Under the pieces are notes generated by a model. It saw only the letters and a list, made by a program, of their open reading frames with translations, made no database searches and was not told the origin of the DNA. The position numbers and the translations under genes are program-made. DNA of 18,040 nucleotides from an uncultured Bacillota bacterium (GTDB lineage Bacteria; Bacillota; Clostridia; Peptostreptococcales; Anaerovoracaceae). The stretch spans positions 1 to 18,040 of the forward strand of contig CAMNNV010000008.1 of assembly GCA_946546075.1 (NCBI GenBank), in the 5' to 3' direction. Every line of letters starts with the position of its first letter. Positions within the stretch are counted from its first letter, which is position 1. This document shows positions 1-7,597 of the stretch, one piece after another.

Positions 1-1190
1 GTGTGGCTAGCGTTCTGTCCCATTTCGATGCATGAGCAAGCAACACCACCAGCGTTAGCAGCCTTAGCAGGGCCAACAGCTGTAAGGTTGTCCATGAGGT
101 AAACCAGAGCGTCGTTAGTTGTAGGCATGTTAGCTCCTTCGCAGTAGAACTTGCAGCCTGACTCTACGATGTTCTTAGCATCTTCCATGTGAACGTCGTT
201 CTGCATAGCGCAAGGGATGAACAGGTCAACCTTGACATCGAAGTCTTTGCATACGCCCCAAGGCTTCTTACCAGGAACGAATGTAGCGCCTGGGAACTTC
301 TCAGCGTAAGGTGCGCAGATGTTCTTACCGGAGGATCTCAGCTCGAGCAGGTAAGCAACCTTCTCATCAGTTGAGATACCGTCTGGATCGTAAACGTATC
401 CGTCCGGACCTGAAATAGTTACGCACTTAGCACCCAGCTGCTGCAGCTTCCAAGCGGAACCCCATGCAACGTTACCGAATCCTGAGATAGCAACTACCTT
501 ATCCTTCATCTCTTCGCCGTTAGCCTTCAGCATTTCTTCAGCATACCATACGATACCGAATCCAGTTGCTTCAGCTCTTCCGAGGAGTCCACCATAAGGG
601 ATGCCTTTACCAGTGAGAACGCCTTCATATCTGTCAACGATTCTCTTGTACTGTCCGAACAGGTATCCGATCTCTCTTCCGCCAACACCGAGGTCACCAG
701 CAGGAACGTCAGTGTTAGGTCCGATGTGTCTGTACAGCTCAGTCATGAATGCCTGGCAGAATCTCATTACTTCTGCATCTGACTTGCCGTTAGGATCGAA
801 GTCTGAACCACCCTTGCCGCCGCCGATAGGCAGGCCAGTAAGGCTGTTCTTGAAGATCTGTTCGAATCCAAGGAATTTGATGATTCCAGGGTATACGTTC
901 GGTGCGAATCTCAGACCACCTTTGTAAGGTCCGATTGCGCTGTTGAACTGATATCTGTAACCTTTGTTAACATTAACTTTTCCTTCGTCATCGACCCATA
1001 CTACTCTGAAAGTAACGCCTCTTTCTGGCTCTACGAGTCTTTCCAGAAGAGCAACTTCTTCGTATTCAGGATGCTGCTCAACTACAGGCTTAAGAGAAGT
1101 AAGAACTTCTTCTACAGTCTGATGAAATTCAACTTCACCAGGGTTCTTTTCTTTGCAGAGTTCGATGACTCTTTCAACATAATCTGCCAT
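1..1190 (-). CDS. gdhA: Glutamate dehydrogenase (NADP-type, hexameric), 3' end beyond window
   Basis: Catalyses the reversible reductive amination of 2-oxoglutarate with ammonium to glutamate in the cytoplasm. I translated the minus strand from the ATG at 1188-1190; 396 residues are visible and about 50 C-terminal residues lie beyond the left edge, since the family is usually near 445 aa. Visible family signatures are GGLRF at 91-95, IIKFLGFEQIFKNSLTGLP around 103-121, the glycine-rich catalytic segment PIGGGKGGSDFDP at 121-133 with active-site Lys126, the conserved Asp166 in PAGDLGVG, and the Rossmann segment SGFGNVAWG near 236-244. The start is fixed by a GAGGTG ribosome binding site just upstream (about 1198-1203 on the complement). 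It is transcribed away from mgtE. The NADP preference is inferred from similarity to the small hexameric class, not from a tested motif. Confidence 0.96.
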   Translation of the reverse strand, partial: MADYVERVIELCKEKNPGEVEFHQTVEEVLTSLKPVVEQHPEYEEVALLERLVEPERGVTFRVVWVDDEGKVNVNKGYRYQFNSAIGPYKGGLRFAPNVYPGIIKFLGFEQIFKNSLTGLPIGGGKGGSDFDPNGKSDAEVMRFCQAFMTELYRHIGPNTDVPAGDLGVGGREIGYLFGQYKRIVDRYEGVLTGKGIPYGGLLGRAEATGFGIVWYAEEMLKANGEEMKDKVVAISGFGNVAWGSAWKLQQLGAKCVTISGPDGYVYDPDGISTDEKVAYLLELRSSGKNICAPYAEKFPGATFVPGKKPWGVCKDFDVKVDLFIPCAMQNDVHMEDAKNIVESGCKFYCEGANMPTTNDALVYLMDNLTAVGPAKAANAGGVACSCIEMGQNASH

Positions 1191-1249
1191 AATTTTTCAC
1201 CTCTTCAATAAAAATTATTAACACGATATTAATTGGTGCCATTGGTTCA

Positions 1250-1278
1250 ATAATAACACTTGACTATAGGAGCGTCAA
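1250..1278 (-). promoter_or_regulatory. gdhA promoter (sigma-A type, extended -10)
   Basis: Reading the minus strand, TTGACG (1273-1278) is separated by 17 nt from TATTAT (1250-1255), and a TGT precedes the -10 (1256-1258), giving an extended -10. Transcription would start near 1243, leaving a leader of about 50 nt before the gdhA start. This is a near-consensus vegetative promoter read directly from the bases; activity is inferred. Confidence 0.75.
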
Positions 1279-1336
1279 TGAATAGCCAGAAATTGCAAAT
1301 TTTCAGTTAATTAAAGTTTTGTATAAGCATCTGCCT

Positions 1337-1364
1337 TTGATTTATCTACGTTTTATGGTATACT
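1337..1364 (+). promoter_or_regulatory. mgtE promoter (sigma-A type, extended -10)
   Basis: TTGATT (1337-1342), a 16-nt spacer and TATACT (1359-1364), with TGG at 1356-1358 forming an extended -10. The start site would be near 1371, which leaves a leader of under 60 nt before the mgtE start codon. That is too short for an M-box-type magnesium riboswitch. Confidence 0.65.
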
Positions 1365-1427
1365 GTCATAGTGCGTTAAGTGCACTGTTTTTGGTTGAGT
1401 TTAAGCAGTAAGAGGAGGTGAGCAGTT

Positions 1428-2831
1428 ATGATAGAATCCATGGAAATGGACGAAAGAATCCAGCAGTTTGAGGAAGATACTGAGCACATCATTGAACTGC
1501 TCGACAACAGGTCATACTTCAAAGCGAAAGAAGAATTACTGAAGTATAACGAAGTAGATATCGGTGAGATCCTCGAAGAAGTCCTCGAACAGCTCGGCAT
1601 AGAGAAAACGATCATCATCTTCCGGATGCTCCCGAAGGATGTATCGGTAGAAGTCTTCTCATATCTTCCTAGTGATGACCAGCTGGCCATCATCGACGGC
1701 ATAACAGACCGAGAAACTTCCTACCTGATCAACGAGTTGGACTTCGACGACATGATCGACGTCCTGGAAGAACTCCCTGCGAATATAGTAGATAAGATCC
1801 TTGAGAAAACGCCGAAGGAAGAACGTAAACTGATCAATACCTTCCTGAATTACCCTGAGACATCGGCAGGAAGTCTTATGACGCCGGATTATATCGCTCT
1901 CAAATCAGGGATGAATTGCCGGGAAGCACTGGCTCATATCAAGAAGGTGGGTATGGATACGGAGACGATCTATACCTGTTATGTCAAGGGGAGCACCAGA
2001 GAACTCGAAGGTATCGTTTCCCTGCGAGCGCTGATCATATCTGACGAAGAAACTCCGATCACGGAGATCATGAATGATGAATACGTATATGTGAATGTCT
2101 ATGATGACCAGGAAGAAGTCGCTGAGATGTTCAAAAAATACGGATTTCTTGCCATCCCGGTAGTCGATAAGGAGCATAAACTCGTCGGTATCATCACGGT
2201 AGACGACATCATGGACGTCATCGAAGAGGAGGCGACAGAAGATATCGAGAGAATGGCGGGCGTCATGGACGATTCCGATACGGAGTATCTCGACATGGGC
2301 GTGTTCCGGCACGTCAGGAACCGACTGCCGTGGCTGCTTTTCATGACGGTTACTCTCATGATCACGGGTTTCATTCTCACAAAGTTTGAACTCGTACTCT
2401 CTCAGGTGATCGTGCTCGTCTCATACCTTCCGCTCCTGATGGGTACAGGAGGAAACGTAGGAACTCAGGCAGCCTCCCTCGTGATTCGAGGCATGTCCAT
2501 CGGTGAGATCGACATGAAGGATGTGCTGAGAGTCCTTTGGAAAGAGTTCCGGATCAGTATCGTGCTGGGAGTCACACTGAGCCTTTTCAACTTCGCGAAG
2601 ATCCTGATCATCGATGGGGAGAGCATCCTGATCGCGCTCACGGTGGCGATTTCGATGATAACGATCGTTGCATTTGGTAAGCTTCTGGGGAGCATGCTCC
2701 CGATGGGAGCGAAGAGGATAGGTATCGACCCTGCACTGATGGCGACGCCGATGATACAGTCCATATCGGATATGGTATCCTCCACGCTTTACATGCTGAT
2801 CGCAGCAGTAGTACTGGGGATAACGCTCTGA
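1428..2831 (+). CDS. mgtE: Magnesium transporter MgtE
   Basis: A membrane Mg2+ channel/transporter gated by intracellular Mg2+. The 467-aa length matches the family. Domains in order are an acidic helical N domain (about 20-145), CBS1 (about 152-205, beginning MTPDYIAL), CBS2 (about 213-270, with the stretch LVGIITVDDIMDVIEE), and a membrane domain of about five helices from residue 300 to the end. The GTGGNVGTQA signature is at 339-348 and the pore aspartate of the conserved IDPALMATP segment is Asp434, equivalent by family knowledge to the ion-site Asp of Thermus MgtE. AGGAGG at 1413-1418 sets the ATG start. The gene stands alone between its own promoter and a hairpin terminator and is divergent from gdhA. 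Many Firmicutes mgtE genes have magnesium riboswitches; none fits in this short leader, so control is probably by the protein's own gating or by an unknown factor. Confidence 0.97.
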   Translation: MIESMEMDERIQQFEEDTEHIIELLDNRSYFKAKEELLKYNEVDIGEILEEVLEQLGIEKTIIIFRMLPKDVSVEVFSYLPSDDQLAIIDGITDRETSYLINELDFDDMIDVLEELPANIVDKILEKTPKEERKLINTFLNYPETSAGSLMTPDYIALKSGMNCREALAHIKKVGMDTETIYTCYVKGSTRELEGIVSLRALIISDEETPITEIMNDEYVYVNVYDDQEEVAEMFKKYGFLAIPVVDKEHKLVGIITVDDIMDVIEEEATEDIERMAGVMDDSDTEYLDMGVFRHVRNRLPWLLFMTVTLMITGFILTKFELVLSQVIVLVSYLPLLMGTGGNVGTQAASLVIRGMSIGEIDMKDVLRVLWKEFRISIVLGVTLSLFNFAKILIIDGESILIALTVAISMITIVAFGKLLGSMLPMGAKRIGIDPALMATPMIQSISDMVSSTLYMLIAAVVLGITL

Positions 2832-2846
2832 TTACAAAGCTTTTAT

Positions 2847-2870
2847 GGGCCTTTTGACAGGCCCTTTTTT
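2847..2870 (+). terminator. Intrinsic terminator of mgtE
   Basis: A GGGCC stem (2847-2851), an 8-nt loop and GGCCC (2860-2864) are followed directly by six T residues (2865-2870), 15 nt after the mgtE stop codon. It is a short but typical Rho-independent terminator. Confidence 0.8.
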
Positions 2871-2924
2871 CTTGCCAGATGCTTCAATGGATTAAAGTTT
2901 TTTATAAAGATTTCAAATTAGTCC

Positions 2925-2951
2925 TTGTGTTTACAAAACTTTTACTATAAA
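2925..2951 (+). promoter_or_regulatory. Possible promoter of the first NhaD-like gene
   Basis: TTGTGT (2925-2930) and TATAAA (2946-2951) are 15 nt apart; an alternative -10, TAAAGT (2948-2953), gives a 17-nt spacer. The whole stretch from the mgtE terminator to 3010 is AT-rich and holds no ORF, so this is the best candidate but not a strong one. The leader to the start codon would be about 70 nt. Confidence 0.4.
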
Positions 2952-3013
2952 GTATTTTTTGTGTAACTTTAAGGAAAGTAAGCATGTTTTGTTATGTTGT
3001 TTTATTATTTAGA

Positions 3014-3030
3014 AAGAGGTGAATTACTTG
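3014..3030 (+). promoter_or_regulatory. Ribosome binding site that decides a TTG start
   Basis: AAAGAGGTG is followed after 6 nt by TTG (3028-3030). A GTG at 3019 is in frame, but it is part of the Shine-Dalgarno sequence itself. The tandem copy downstream has the same AAAGAGGTG followed by TTG-TC(T/A)-CA(C/T), so the TTG is taken as the start in both. Confidence 0.75.
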
Positions 3031-4296
3031 TCTCATGAAGCAATAATATCCGTGATGATATTCGTAGCAGTAATGGTAGTCATTATCACGGAGAAGGTAC
3101 ACCGTGCTGTCTGTGCAGTAGGCGGTGCAGTTTTACTTCTGATTCTCGGTATACTGGATATCCCGGAGGGCGTGGGTTATATCGATGCCAATACCATCGG
3201 ACTGCTCGTTGGTATGATGCTCTTCGTAGGTGTTGTCAAGAATTCCGGAATGTTCGAGTATCTGGCTGTGAAATCAGCAAAGGTAGCGAAAGGCGATCCA
3301 TGGAAGATGATGGTCCTGTTCATGATCATCACAGCTGTATTCTCAGCACTCCTTGACAACGTTACGACCGTTCTTCTCGTAGGTCCGATGATGCTGGCGA
3401 TCTGTAAGGAGATGGATCTTGATCCGGTTCCTTACATCATGACAGCCATCATGGCTTCGAATGTGGGTGGTACCGGTACTCTGATCGGTGACCCTCCAAA
3501 CATCATGATAGGAAGTGCCACAGGTCTTACGTTCGGAGACTTCCTGCTGAATGATGGTATTATCATTGTCATTGTTATGGTGGCAACAGTATACTTCTTC
3601 AAGTTCATATACGGCAAAAAACTCAGCGCTACTCCTGAAGCTATGGAACGTGTAATGCACATGGATGAGAAGCTGATGATCAAGGACGCAGTCCTTCTCA
3701 AGAAGGCAGTTGTCATGATCCTCCTCATCGTTGCAGGATTCGCGCTTCACGGAGTGCTCCATCTCGAGTCATCCATGATCGCTCTTGCAGGAGCGACGAT
3801 CATGCTGATCATTGGTAAACAGGATGTAGAGAAGGTCGTGCTGGATGTTGAATGGCCGACGATCATATTCTTCACAGCTCTGTTCATCTGTGTAGGCGGT
3901 ATGGAACATACAGGCGTTATCGATGCTATGGCTGATTTCATCATGAAGTTCACAGACGGTAAACCTGTCATGACTATGATGATCATTCTTTGGGTATCTG
4001 CGATACTCTCATCAACGCTGGACAATATCCCGTTCGTTGCTACGATGATACCGCTCATACAGGCAATGGGTGAGAGCGGTATGGACACGATGCCACTTTG
4101 GTGGGCACTTTCCCTGGGCGCATGTCTCGGAGGAAACGGAACGCTCATCGGCGCATCCGCAAACGTAGTTCTTACAGGTATCAGTGCGAAGAACGGACAT
4201 CCGATCACATACATAGAATTCCTGAAGATCGGATTCCCGACGATGATCCTTTCACTCATCATATGTACGGTTTATATGCTCATAAGATATGCATAA
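3028..4296 (+). CDS. ArsB/NhaD-family ion transporter, copy 1
   Basis: A polytopic inner-membrane transporter of the ion-transporter superfamily containing ArsB, NhaD and P-protein types; the most likely role is Na+(or Li+)/H+ exchange, but an anion substrate cannot be excluded. With the TTG start it is 422 aa, identical in length to copy 2. The two-fold repeat architecture is visible: half 1 has LLDNVTTVLL (DN at 110-111) followed by GGTGTLIGDPPNIMI (147-161), and half 2 has TLDNIPFVATMIP (DN at 332-333) followed by GGNGTLIGASANVV (368-381). These paired DN and glycine-rich loops line the substrate site in the family. A hydrophilic central segment spans about 195-225. It has its own candidate promoter and terminator, so it appears to be monocistronic. 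Comparison with copy 2 shows 41 differences by eye (about 90% identity). Confidence 0.9.
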   Translation: MSHEAIISVMIFVAVMVVIITEKVHRAVCAVGGAVLLLILGILDIPEGVGYIDANTIGLLVGMMLFVGVVKNSGMFEYLAVKSAKVAKGDPWKMMVLFMIITAVFSALLDNVTTVLLVGPMMLAICKEMDLDPVPYIMTAIMASNVGGTGTLIGDPPNIMIGSATGLTFGDFLLNDGIIIVIVMVATVYFFKFIYGKKLSATPEAMERVMHMDEKLMIKDAVLLKKAVVMILLIVAGFALHGVLHLESSMIALAGATIMLIIGKQDVEKVVLDVEWPTIIFFTALFICVGGMEHTGVIDAMADFIMKFTDGKPVMTMMIILWVSAILSSTLDNIPFVATMIPLIQAMGESGMDTMPLWWALSLGACLGGNGTLIGASANVVLTGISAKNGHPITYIEFLKIGFPTMILSLIICTVYMLIRYA

Positions 4297-4320
4297 ATAA
4301 CACAATAGAATCGACAGATG

Positions 4321-4347
4321 GAGGCTGCCAACGGCAGCCTCTTTTTT
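4321..4347 (+). terminator. Intrinsic terminator after NhaD-like copy 1
   Basis: A perfect 9-bp stem, GAGGCTGCC (4321-4329) and GGCAGCCTC (4333-4341), closes a 3-nt AAC loop and is followed by six T residues (4342-4347). The same stem core recurs in two other terminators in this window. Confidence 0.92.
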
Positions 4348-4380
4348 ACCTAAAAGTAACATTAAAAATGAAAAAAAGTG

Positions 4381-4409
4381 TTGTTTCCTTCCTATATATA
4401 TTATATATT
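4381..4409 (+). promoter_or_regulatory. Possible promoter of the second NhaD-like gene
   Basis: TTGTTT (4381-4386), a 17-nt spacer and TATATT (4404-4409) sit in a very AT-rich stretch right after the preceding terminator. The leader to the TTG start would be about 85-90 nt and contains a small hairpin (see 4443-4499). Confidence 0.45.
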
Positions 4410-4442
4410 AGTAAATGTTCGTTTCAGAACACAAAAAAGAAG

Positions 4443-4499
4443 GGTGTATATCACCATATAGTCAATTATAGTTTGGTCAGTTTTAGTTAAAGAGGTGAT
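4443..4499 (+). promoter_or_regulatory. Leader element able to pair with the Shine-Dalgarno sequence
   Basis: ATCACC (4450-4455) is complementary to GGTGAT (4494-4499), which overlaps the AGAGGTG ribosome binding site. The same CACC can instead pair with the GGTG just upstream (4443-4446) to make a small hairpin. The two pairings exclude each other. This is seen in the sequence; a regulatory role is inference and the helices are short. Confidence 0.25.
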
Positions 4500-4504
4500 G
4501 CAAA

Positions 4505-5773
4505 TTGTCACATGAAGCCGTTATTTCTGTTCTGATCTTTGTCGCAGTAATGACTGTGATAATCACGGAGAAGGTACACCGTGCAGTATGTGCGGTGGGA
4601 GGCGCAGTTCTTCTTCTCATCCTGGGTATCCTGGACATACCGGAAGGGGTTGGATACATCGATGCCAATACCATTGGTCTTCTTGTCGGAATGATGCTGT
4701 TCGTCGGAGTAGCGAAGAACTCCGGGATGTTCGAGTATCTGGCTGTCAAATCCGCCAAGATCGCTAAGGGAGATCCCTGGAAAATGATGATCCTTTTCAT
4801 GATCATCACTGCTGTGTTCTCAGCACTGCTCGATAATGTAACGACCGTTCTTCTCGTAGGCCCAATGATGCTGGCGATCTGCAAAGAGATGGATCTTGAC
4901 CCGGTACCGTATATCATGTCTGCGATCATGGCATCGAACATCGGTGGTACTGGTACACTTATCGGTGACCCTCCTAATATCATGATCGGCAGTGCTGCGA
5001 AACTCACCTTTGGTGATTTCATCATGAATGACGGTGTGATCATCGTGATCGTAATGATTGTGACAATCATCTTCTATAAATTCGTTTACGGCAGGAACCT
5101 TTCGGCTACACCGGAAGCAATGGAAAGCGTAATGCACATGAACGAGAAGGAAATGATCAAAGATCCGGTCCTTCTCAAAAAAGTAGTCGTAATGATCGTT
5201 CTCATCGTAGCAGGATTCGCACTTCACGGGGTATTGGGATTGGAGTCATCCATGATTGCTCTTGCCGGTGCAACGATCATGCTGATCATTGGTAAGCAGG
5301 ATGTAGAGAAAGTCGTTATGGACGTAGAATGGCCGACGATCATCTTCTTTACAGCTCTGTTCATCGTTGTAGGAGGAATGGAGCATACTGGAGTTATCGA
5401 TATCATGGCAGATGGTATCATGGCATTCACACACGGCAAACCTGTGATGACCATGATGATCATCCTCTGGGTATCCGCGATCCTGTCATCCACACTGGAC
5501 AACATCCCGTTCGTGGCAACGATGATCCCGCTGATCCAGGCTATGGGAGCAGATGGAATGGACATCATGCCGCTTTGGTGGGCACTCTCACTGGGAGCTT
5601 GCCTCGGAGGCAATGGTACGCTGATCGGAGCATCCGCAAACGTCGTGCTCACCGGAATCAGTGCCAAGAACGGACATCCTATCACATACATCCAGTTCCT
5701 GAAGGTCGGATTCCCGACAATGATACTTACGCTTATCGTCTGCACCGTATACATGCTTATACGCTATGCCTAA
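4505..5773 (+). CDS. ArsB/NhaD-family ion transporter, copy 2
   Basis: A tandem paralogue of the upstream transporter with the same 422-aa length and all core motifs unchanged: DN at 110-111 and 332-333, GGTGTLIGDPPN at 147-158 and GGNGTLIGASAN at 368-379. The start is TTG at 4505, placed 7 nt after AGAGGTG (4491-4497). Twenty of the 41 substitutions relative to copy 1 fall in residues 165-245, covering the end of half 1 and the central hydrophilic loop, while the first 164 residues carry only eight. Third-position changes between the copies are frequent, so the duplication is not recent. The gene has a separate upstream region and terminator, which would allow expression under different conditions. 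A Na+/H+ or related exchange function is inferred from the family. Confidence 0.9.
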   Translation: MSHEAVISVLIFVAVMTVIITEKVHRAVCAVGGAVLLLILGILDIPEGVGYIDANTIGLLVGMMLFVGVAKNSGMFEYLAVKSAKIAKGDPWKMMILFMIITAVFSALLDNVTTVLLVGPMMLAICKEMDLDPVPYIMSAIMASNIGGTGTLIGDPPNIMIGSAAKLTFGDFIMNDGVIIVIVMIVTIIFYKFVYGRNLSATPEAMESVMHMNEKEMIKDPVLLKKVVVMIVLIVAGFALHGVLGLESSMIALAGATIMLIIGKQDVEKVVMDVEWPTIIFFTALFIVVGGMEHTGVIDIMADGIMAFTHGKPVMTMMIILWVSAILSSTLDNIPFVATMIPLIQAMGADGMDIMPLWWALSLGACLGGNGTLIGASANVVLTGISAKNGHPITYIQFLKVGFPTMILTLIVCTVYMLIRYA

Positions 5774-5789
5774 GTGACCTTATAGCAGG

Positions 5790-5821
5790 GAGGCTGCATG
5801 ATGCAGCCTCTTTTGCTTTTT
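5790..5821 (+). terminator. Intrinsic terminator after NhaD-like copy 2
   Basis: A perfect 9-bp stem, GAGGCTGCA (5790-5798) and TGCAGCCTC (5802-5810), closes a TGA loop and is followed by TTTTGCTTTTT. It shares the GAGGCTGC/GCAGCCTC core with the terminator of copy 1. Confidence 0.88.
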
Positions 5822-5835
5822 GAATAAAGATGTTG

Positions 5836-5865
5836 TTGCCCGTCAGGCGCATGTTATCGTATACT
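5836..5865 (+). promoter_or_regulatory. Possible promoter of the nnrD-transketolase operon
   Basis: TTGCCC (5836-5841), an 18-nt spacer and TATACT (5860-5865). The predicted start near 5872 leaves only about 14 nt before the ATG, just enough to hold the ribosome binding site. The terminator immediately upstream makes a promoter here necessary, but the -35 is weak. Confidence 0.45.
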
Positions 5866-5885
5866 TTTTTAGGGAGGTCGGACAT

Positions 5886-6761
5886 ATGGCAGTTTCAGGA
5901 TATATAGGACCTGAGTACGTCAGGAATTACATTACACCGCGAAAGAGCGATGCACACAAAGGGGACCACGGGCGGATCCTGATCGTTGCGGGATCTCACG
6001 GTATGGCAGGTGCTGCTGTTCTGTGTGCAAAGGCTGCGCTGAGGACGGGAGCAGGTCTCGTGACTCTCGCAGTACCCGAGGAACTTTTTTGCATCCTTCA
6101 AACCTCGGTCCCGGAGGCGATGTGCATAGACAGGAAACGTCTTTTGGCAGCGGACAGCTACGACTATCTACAGCGCTTCGACGCGATAGCCATAGGCCCG
6201 GGTCTGGGCGTCAGCTACGACAATTTTGAGTTGATCGCGAAGATCATAGAGGACTCGGAGTGCCAGATCGTCATAGACGCAGATGGCATCAACACCCTTT
6301 GCGAGTACGATAAGGGCTTCGGACTTGTAAAGGCAAATGGCGAGCGCATCGTGATGACACCGCATCCAGGAGAAGCAAGGCGCATTCTTTCCTGCGCCGG
6401 ATACAGCGGAGTAAGGGACCTCGGCAGAGAACTGGCGGTAAGAAAGATGGCCGACTTTACGAAGGCTACGGTGCTGCTCAAGGGGCAGGGCACTTTGGTA
6501 ACGCGCCCCGATGATGAGATATCCTGCAACACGACGGGCAATCCCGGTATGGCAACAGGAGGAAGCGGAGATGTACTCACCGGTGTGATCGCTGCGCTTC
6601 TGGCTCTTGGCTGGAACACAGGCGTTTCTGCCCGGACGGGAGCATACGTTCATGGGGCAGCTGGTGATCTTGCTGCAGAGGAGATCGGTCAGTGGGGGAT
6701 GACTGCGATGGATATTGCTGAACATCTGCCTGCTGTGTTAAAATATATAACCGGTATTTAG
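5886..6761 (+). CDS. nnrD: ADP-dependent NAD(P)H-hydrate dehydratase (YjeF C-terminal domain)
   Basis: Repairs NADHX and NADPHX, the hydrated damage products of NAD(P)H, by ADP-dependent dehydration in the cytoplasm. The 291-aa protein has a ribokinase-like fold with KGDHGR at 25-30, GPGLG at 104-108, DADGIN at 131-136, TPHPGE at 158-163 and the nucleotide-site signature NPGMATGGSGDVLTG at 219-233, with catalytic Asp229. I chose the ATG at 5886, 7 nt after GGAGGT (5873-5878); an upstream in-frame TTG at 5820 would add 22 unlikely residues and lies in the preceding terminator tail. Only the dehydratase domain is present: the epimerase domain NnrE, often fused in bacteria, is absent and may be encoded elsewhere. 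It begins a three-gene unit with the split transketolase, which follows after 17 nt. Confidence 0.95.
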   Translation: MAVSGYIGPEYVRNYITPRKSDAHKGDHGRILIVAGSHGMAGAAVLCAKAALRTGAGLVTLAVPEELFCILQTSVPEAMCIDRKRLLAADSYDYLQRFDAIAIGPGLGVSYDNFELIAKIIEDSECQIVIDADGINTLCEYDKGFGLVKANGERIVMTPHPGEARRILSCAGYSGVRDLGRELAVRKMADFTKATVLLKGQGTLVTRPDDEISCNTTGNPGMATGGSGDVLTGVIAALLALGWNTGVSARTGAYVHGAAGDLAAEEIGQWGMTAMDIAEHLPAVLKYITGI

Positions 6762-6778
6762 ACCACAGGGAGGATAAA

Positions 6779-7597
6779 ATGCAAACATTAGAATTACAGA
6801 AGACGGCTGCACAGGTCAGGATACAGATCATTAAGTCGCTCAACAAAGCAGGTTCGGGACATCCCGGCGGATCGCTTTCGATGGCAGATGTGGTGACTGT
6901 ACTCTATTTCGATGAGATGAACATCGACCCTGCAGACCCTAAGATGGAGGGAAGGGACAAGCTCATTCTTTCAAAAGGACATGCAGGTCCGGTCCAGTAC
7001 GCAGCACTGGCTTTGAGAGGATATTTCCCGAAGGAAGATCTTCAGACTCTGAGAAAGCTGGGATCAAAATTACAGGGACATCCTGACATGAAGAAGGTGC
7101 CCGGCATCGAGATGTCCACTGGTTCATTGGGACAGGGATTCGCAGCAGCAAATGGTTTTGCTCTTGCAAATAAGCTCAATGATGATCCCGGAAGGATCTA
7201 CGTGGTCCTGGGAGACGGCGAACTGCAGGAAGGTATCGTCTGGGAAGCAGCAATGGCTGCAGGTCATTATAAGCTGGACAACATGGTAGCTATCGTCGAC
7301 CACAACGGTCTGCAGATAGATGGTAGAAATGATGATGTCATGAAAGTGACACCGATCGAAGATAAATTCGCAGCTTTTGGATGGAACGTGCTCACGATTG
7401 ACGGCCACGACATCGATCAGATCAAGGATGCTTTCTCGAAGGCGAGAGAGTGCAAGGGTATGCCGACTGTCATCGTGGCAGAGACGGTCAAGGGCAAGGG
7501 CGTTTCCTTCATGGAAGGTCAGGCCGGATGGCACGGCAAGGCGCCTGATGACGAACAGACTGCACAGGCAATCGAAGAACTGGGAGGTGAAGCATAA
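6779..7597 (+). CDS. Transketolase, N-terminal (TPP-binding) subunit
   Basis: With the next gene it forms a two-subunit transketolase that moves two-carbon ketol units between sugar phosphates in the non-oxidative pentose phosphate pathway, using thiamine diphosphate. The 272-aa protein covers the pyrophosphate domain only. Visible features are GHPGGSLS at 27-34, SKGHAGP at 65-71 and the thiamine diphosphate motif GDGELQEG at 145-152, ending in the metal-site Asn176 of VDHNGLQIDG. GGGAGG lies just before the ATG. The stop codon shares one base with the start of the next gene (TAATG at 7595-7599), which points to translational coupling and equal subunit levels. Split transketolases are usual in Clostridia and archaea, so this is not a broken gene. 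Confidence 0.96.
   Translation: MQTLELQKTAAQVRIQIIKSLNKAGSGHPGGSLSMADVVTVLYFDEMNIDPADPKMEGRDKLILSKGHAGPVQYAALALRGYFPKEDLQTLRKLGSKLQGHPDMKKVPGIEMSTGSLGQGFAAANGFALANKLNDDPGRIYVVLGDGELQEGIVWEAAMAAGHYKLDNMVAIVDHNGLQIDGRNDDVMKVTPIEDKFAAFGWNVLTIDGHDIDQIKDAFSKARECKGMPTVIVAETVKGKGVSFMEGQAGWHGKAPDDEQTAQAIEELGGEA

Noticed and set aside
601..927. 108-aa plus-strand frame inside gdhA
   Set aside because: It is a shadow of the conserved gdhA coding sequence on the minus strand, with proline/leucine-rich low-complexity translation.
1365..1427. Magnesium riboswitch (M-box) upstream of mgtE
   Set aside because: The distance from the predicted start site to the ATG is under 60 nt, too short for an M-box, and only a weak GTGC/GCAC hairpin is visible.
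2872..3013. Hidden gene or structured RNA between mgtE and NhaD-like copy 1
   Set aside because: The stretch is AT-rich with stops in all frames and no strong hairpin after the mgtE terminator. Short repeats of AAAGTTTT/AAAACTTT are present but look like composition.
3019..3027. GTG at 3019 as the start of NhaD-like copy 1
   Set aside because: The GTG is part of the AAAGAGGTG ribosome binding site. The TTG at 3028 matches the start of copy 2 in sequence context and protein length.
4483..5070. Long open frames on the minus strand opposite the NhaD-like genes (for example 3747-4262, 4483-5070 and 5224-5754)
   Set aside because: They mirror highly biased codons of the plus-strand transporter genes, have Ile/Met-rich artificial composition and no ribosome binding sites.
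5820..5885. TTG at 5820 as the nnrD start
   Set aside because: It lies in the T-tract of the preceding terminator, has no ribosome binding site and adds residues unlike the family; the ATG at 5886 has a well-spaced GGAGGT.
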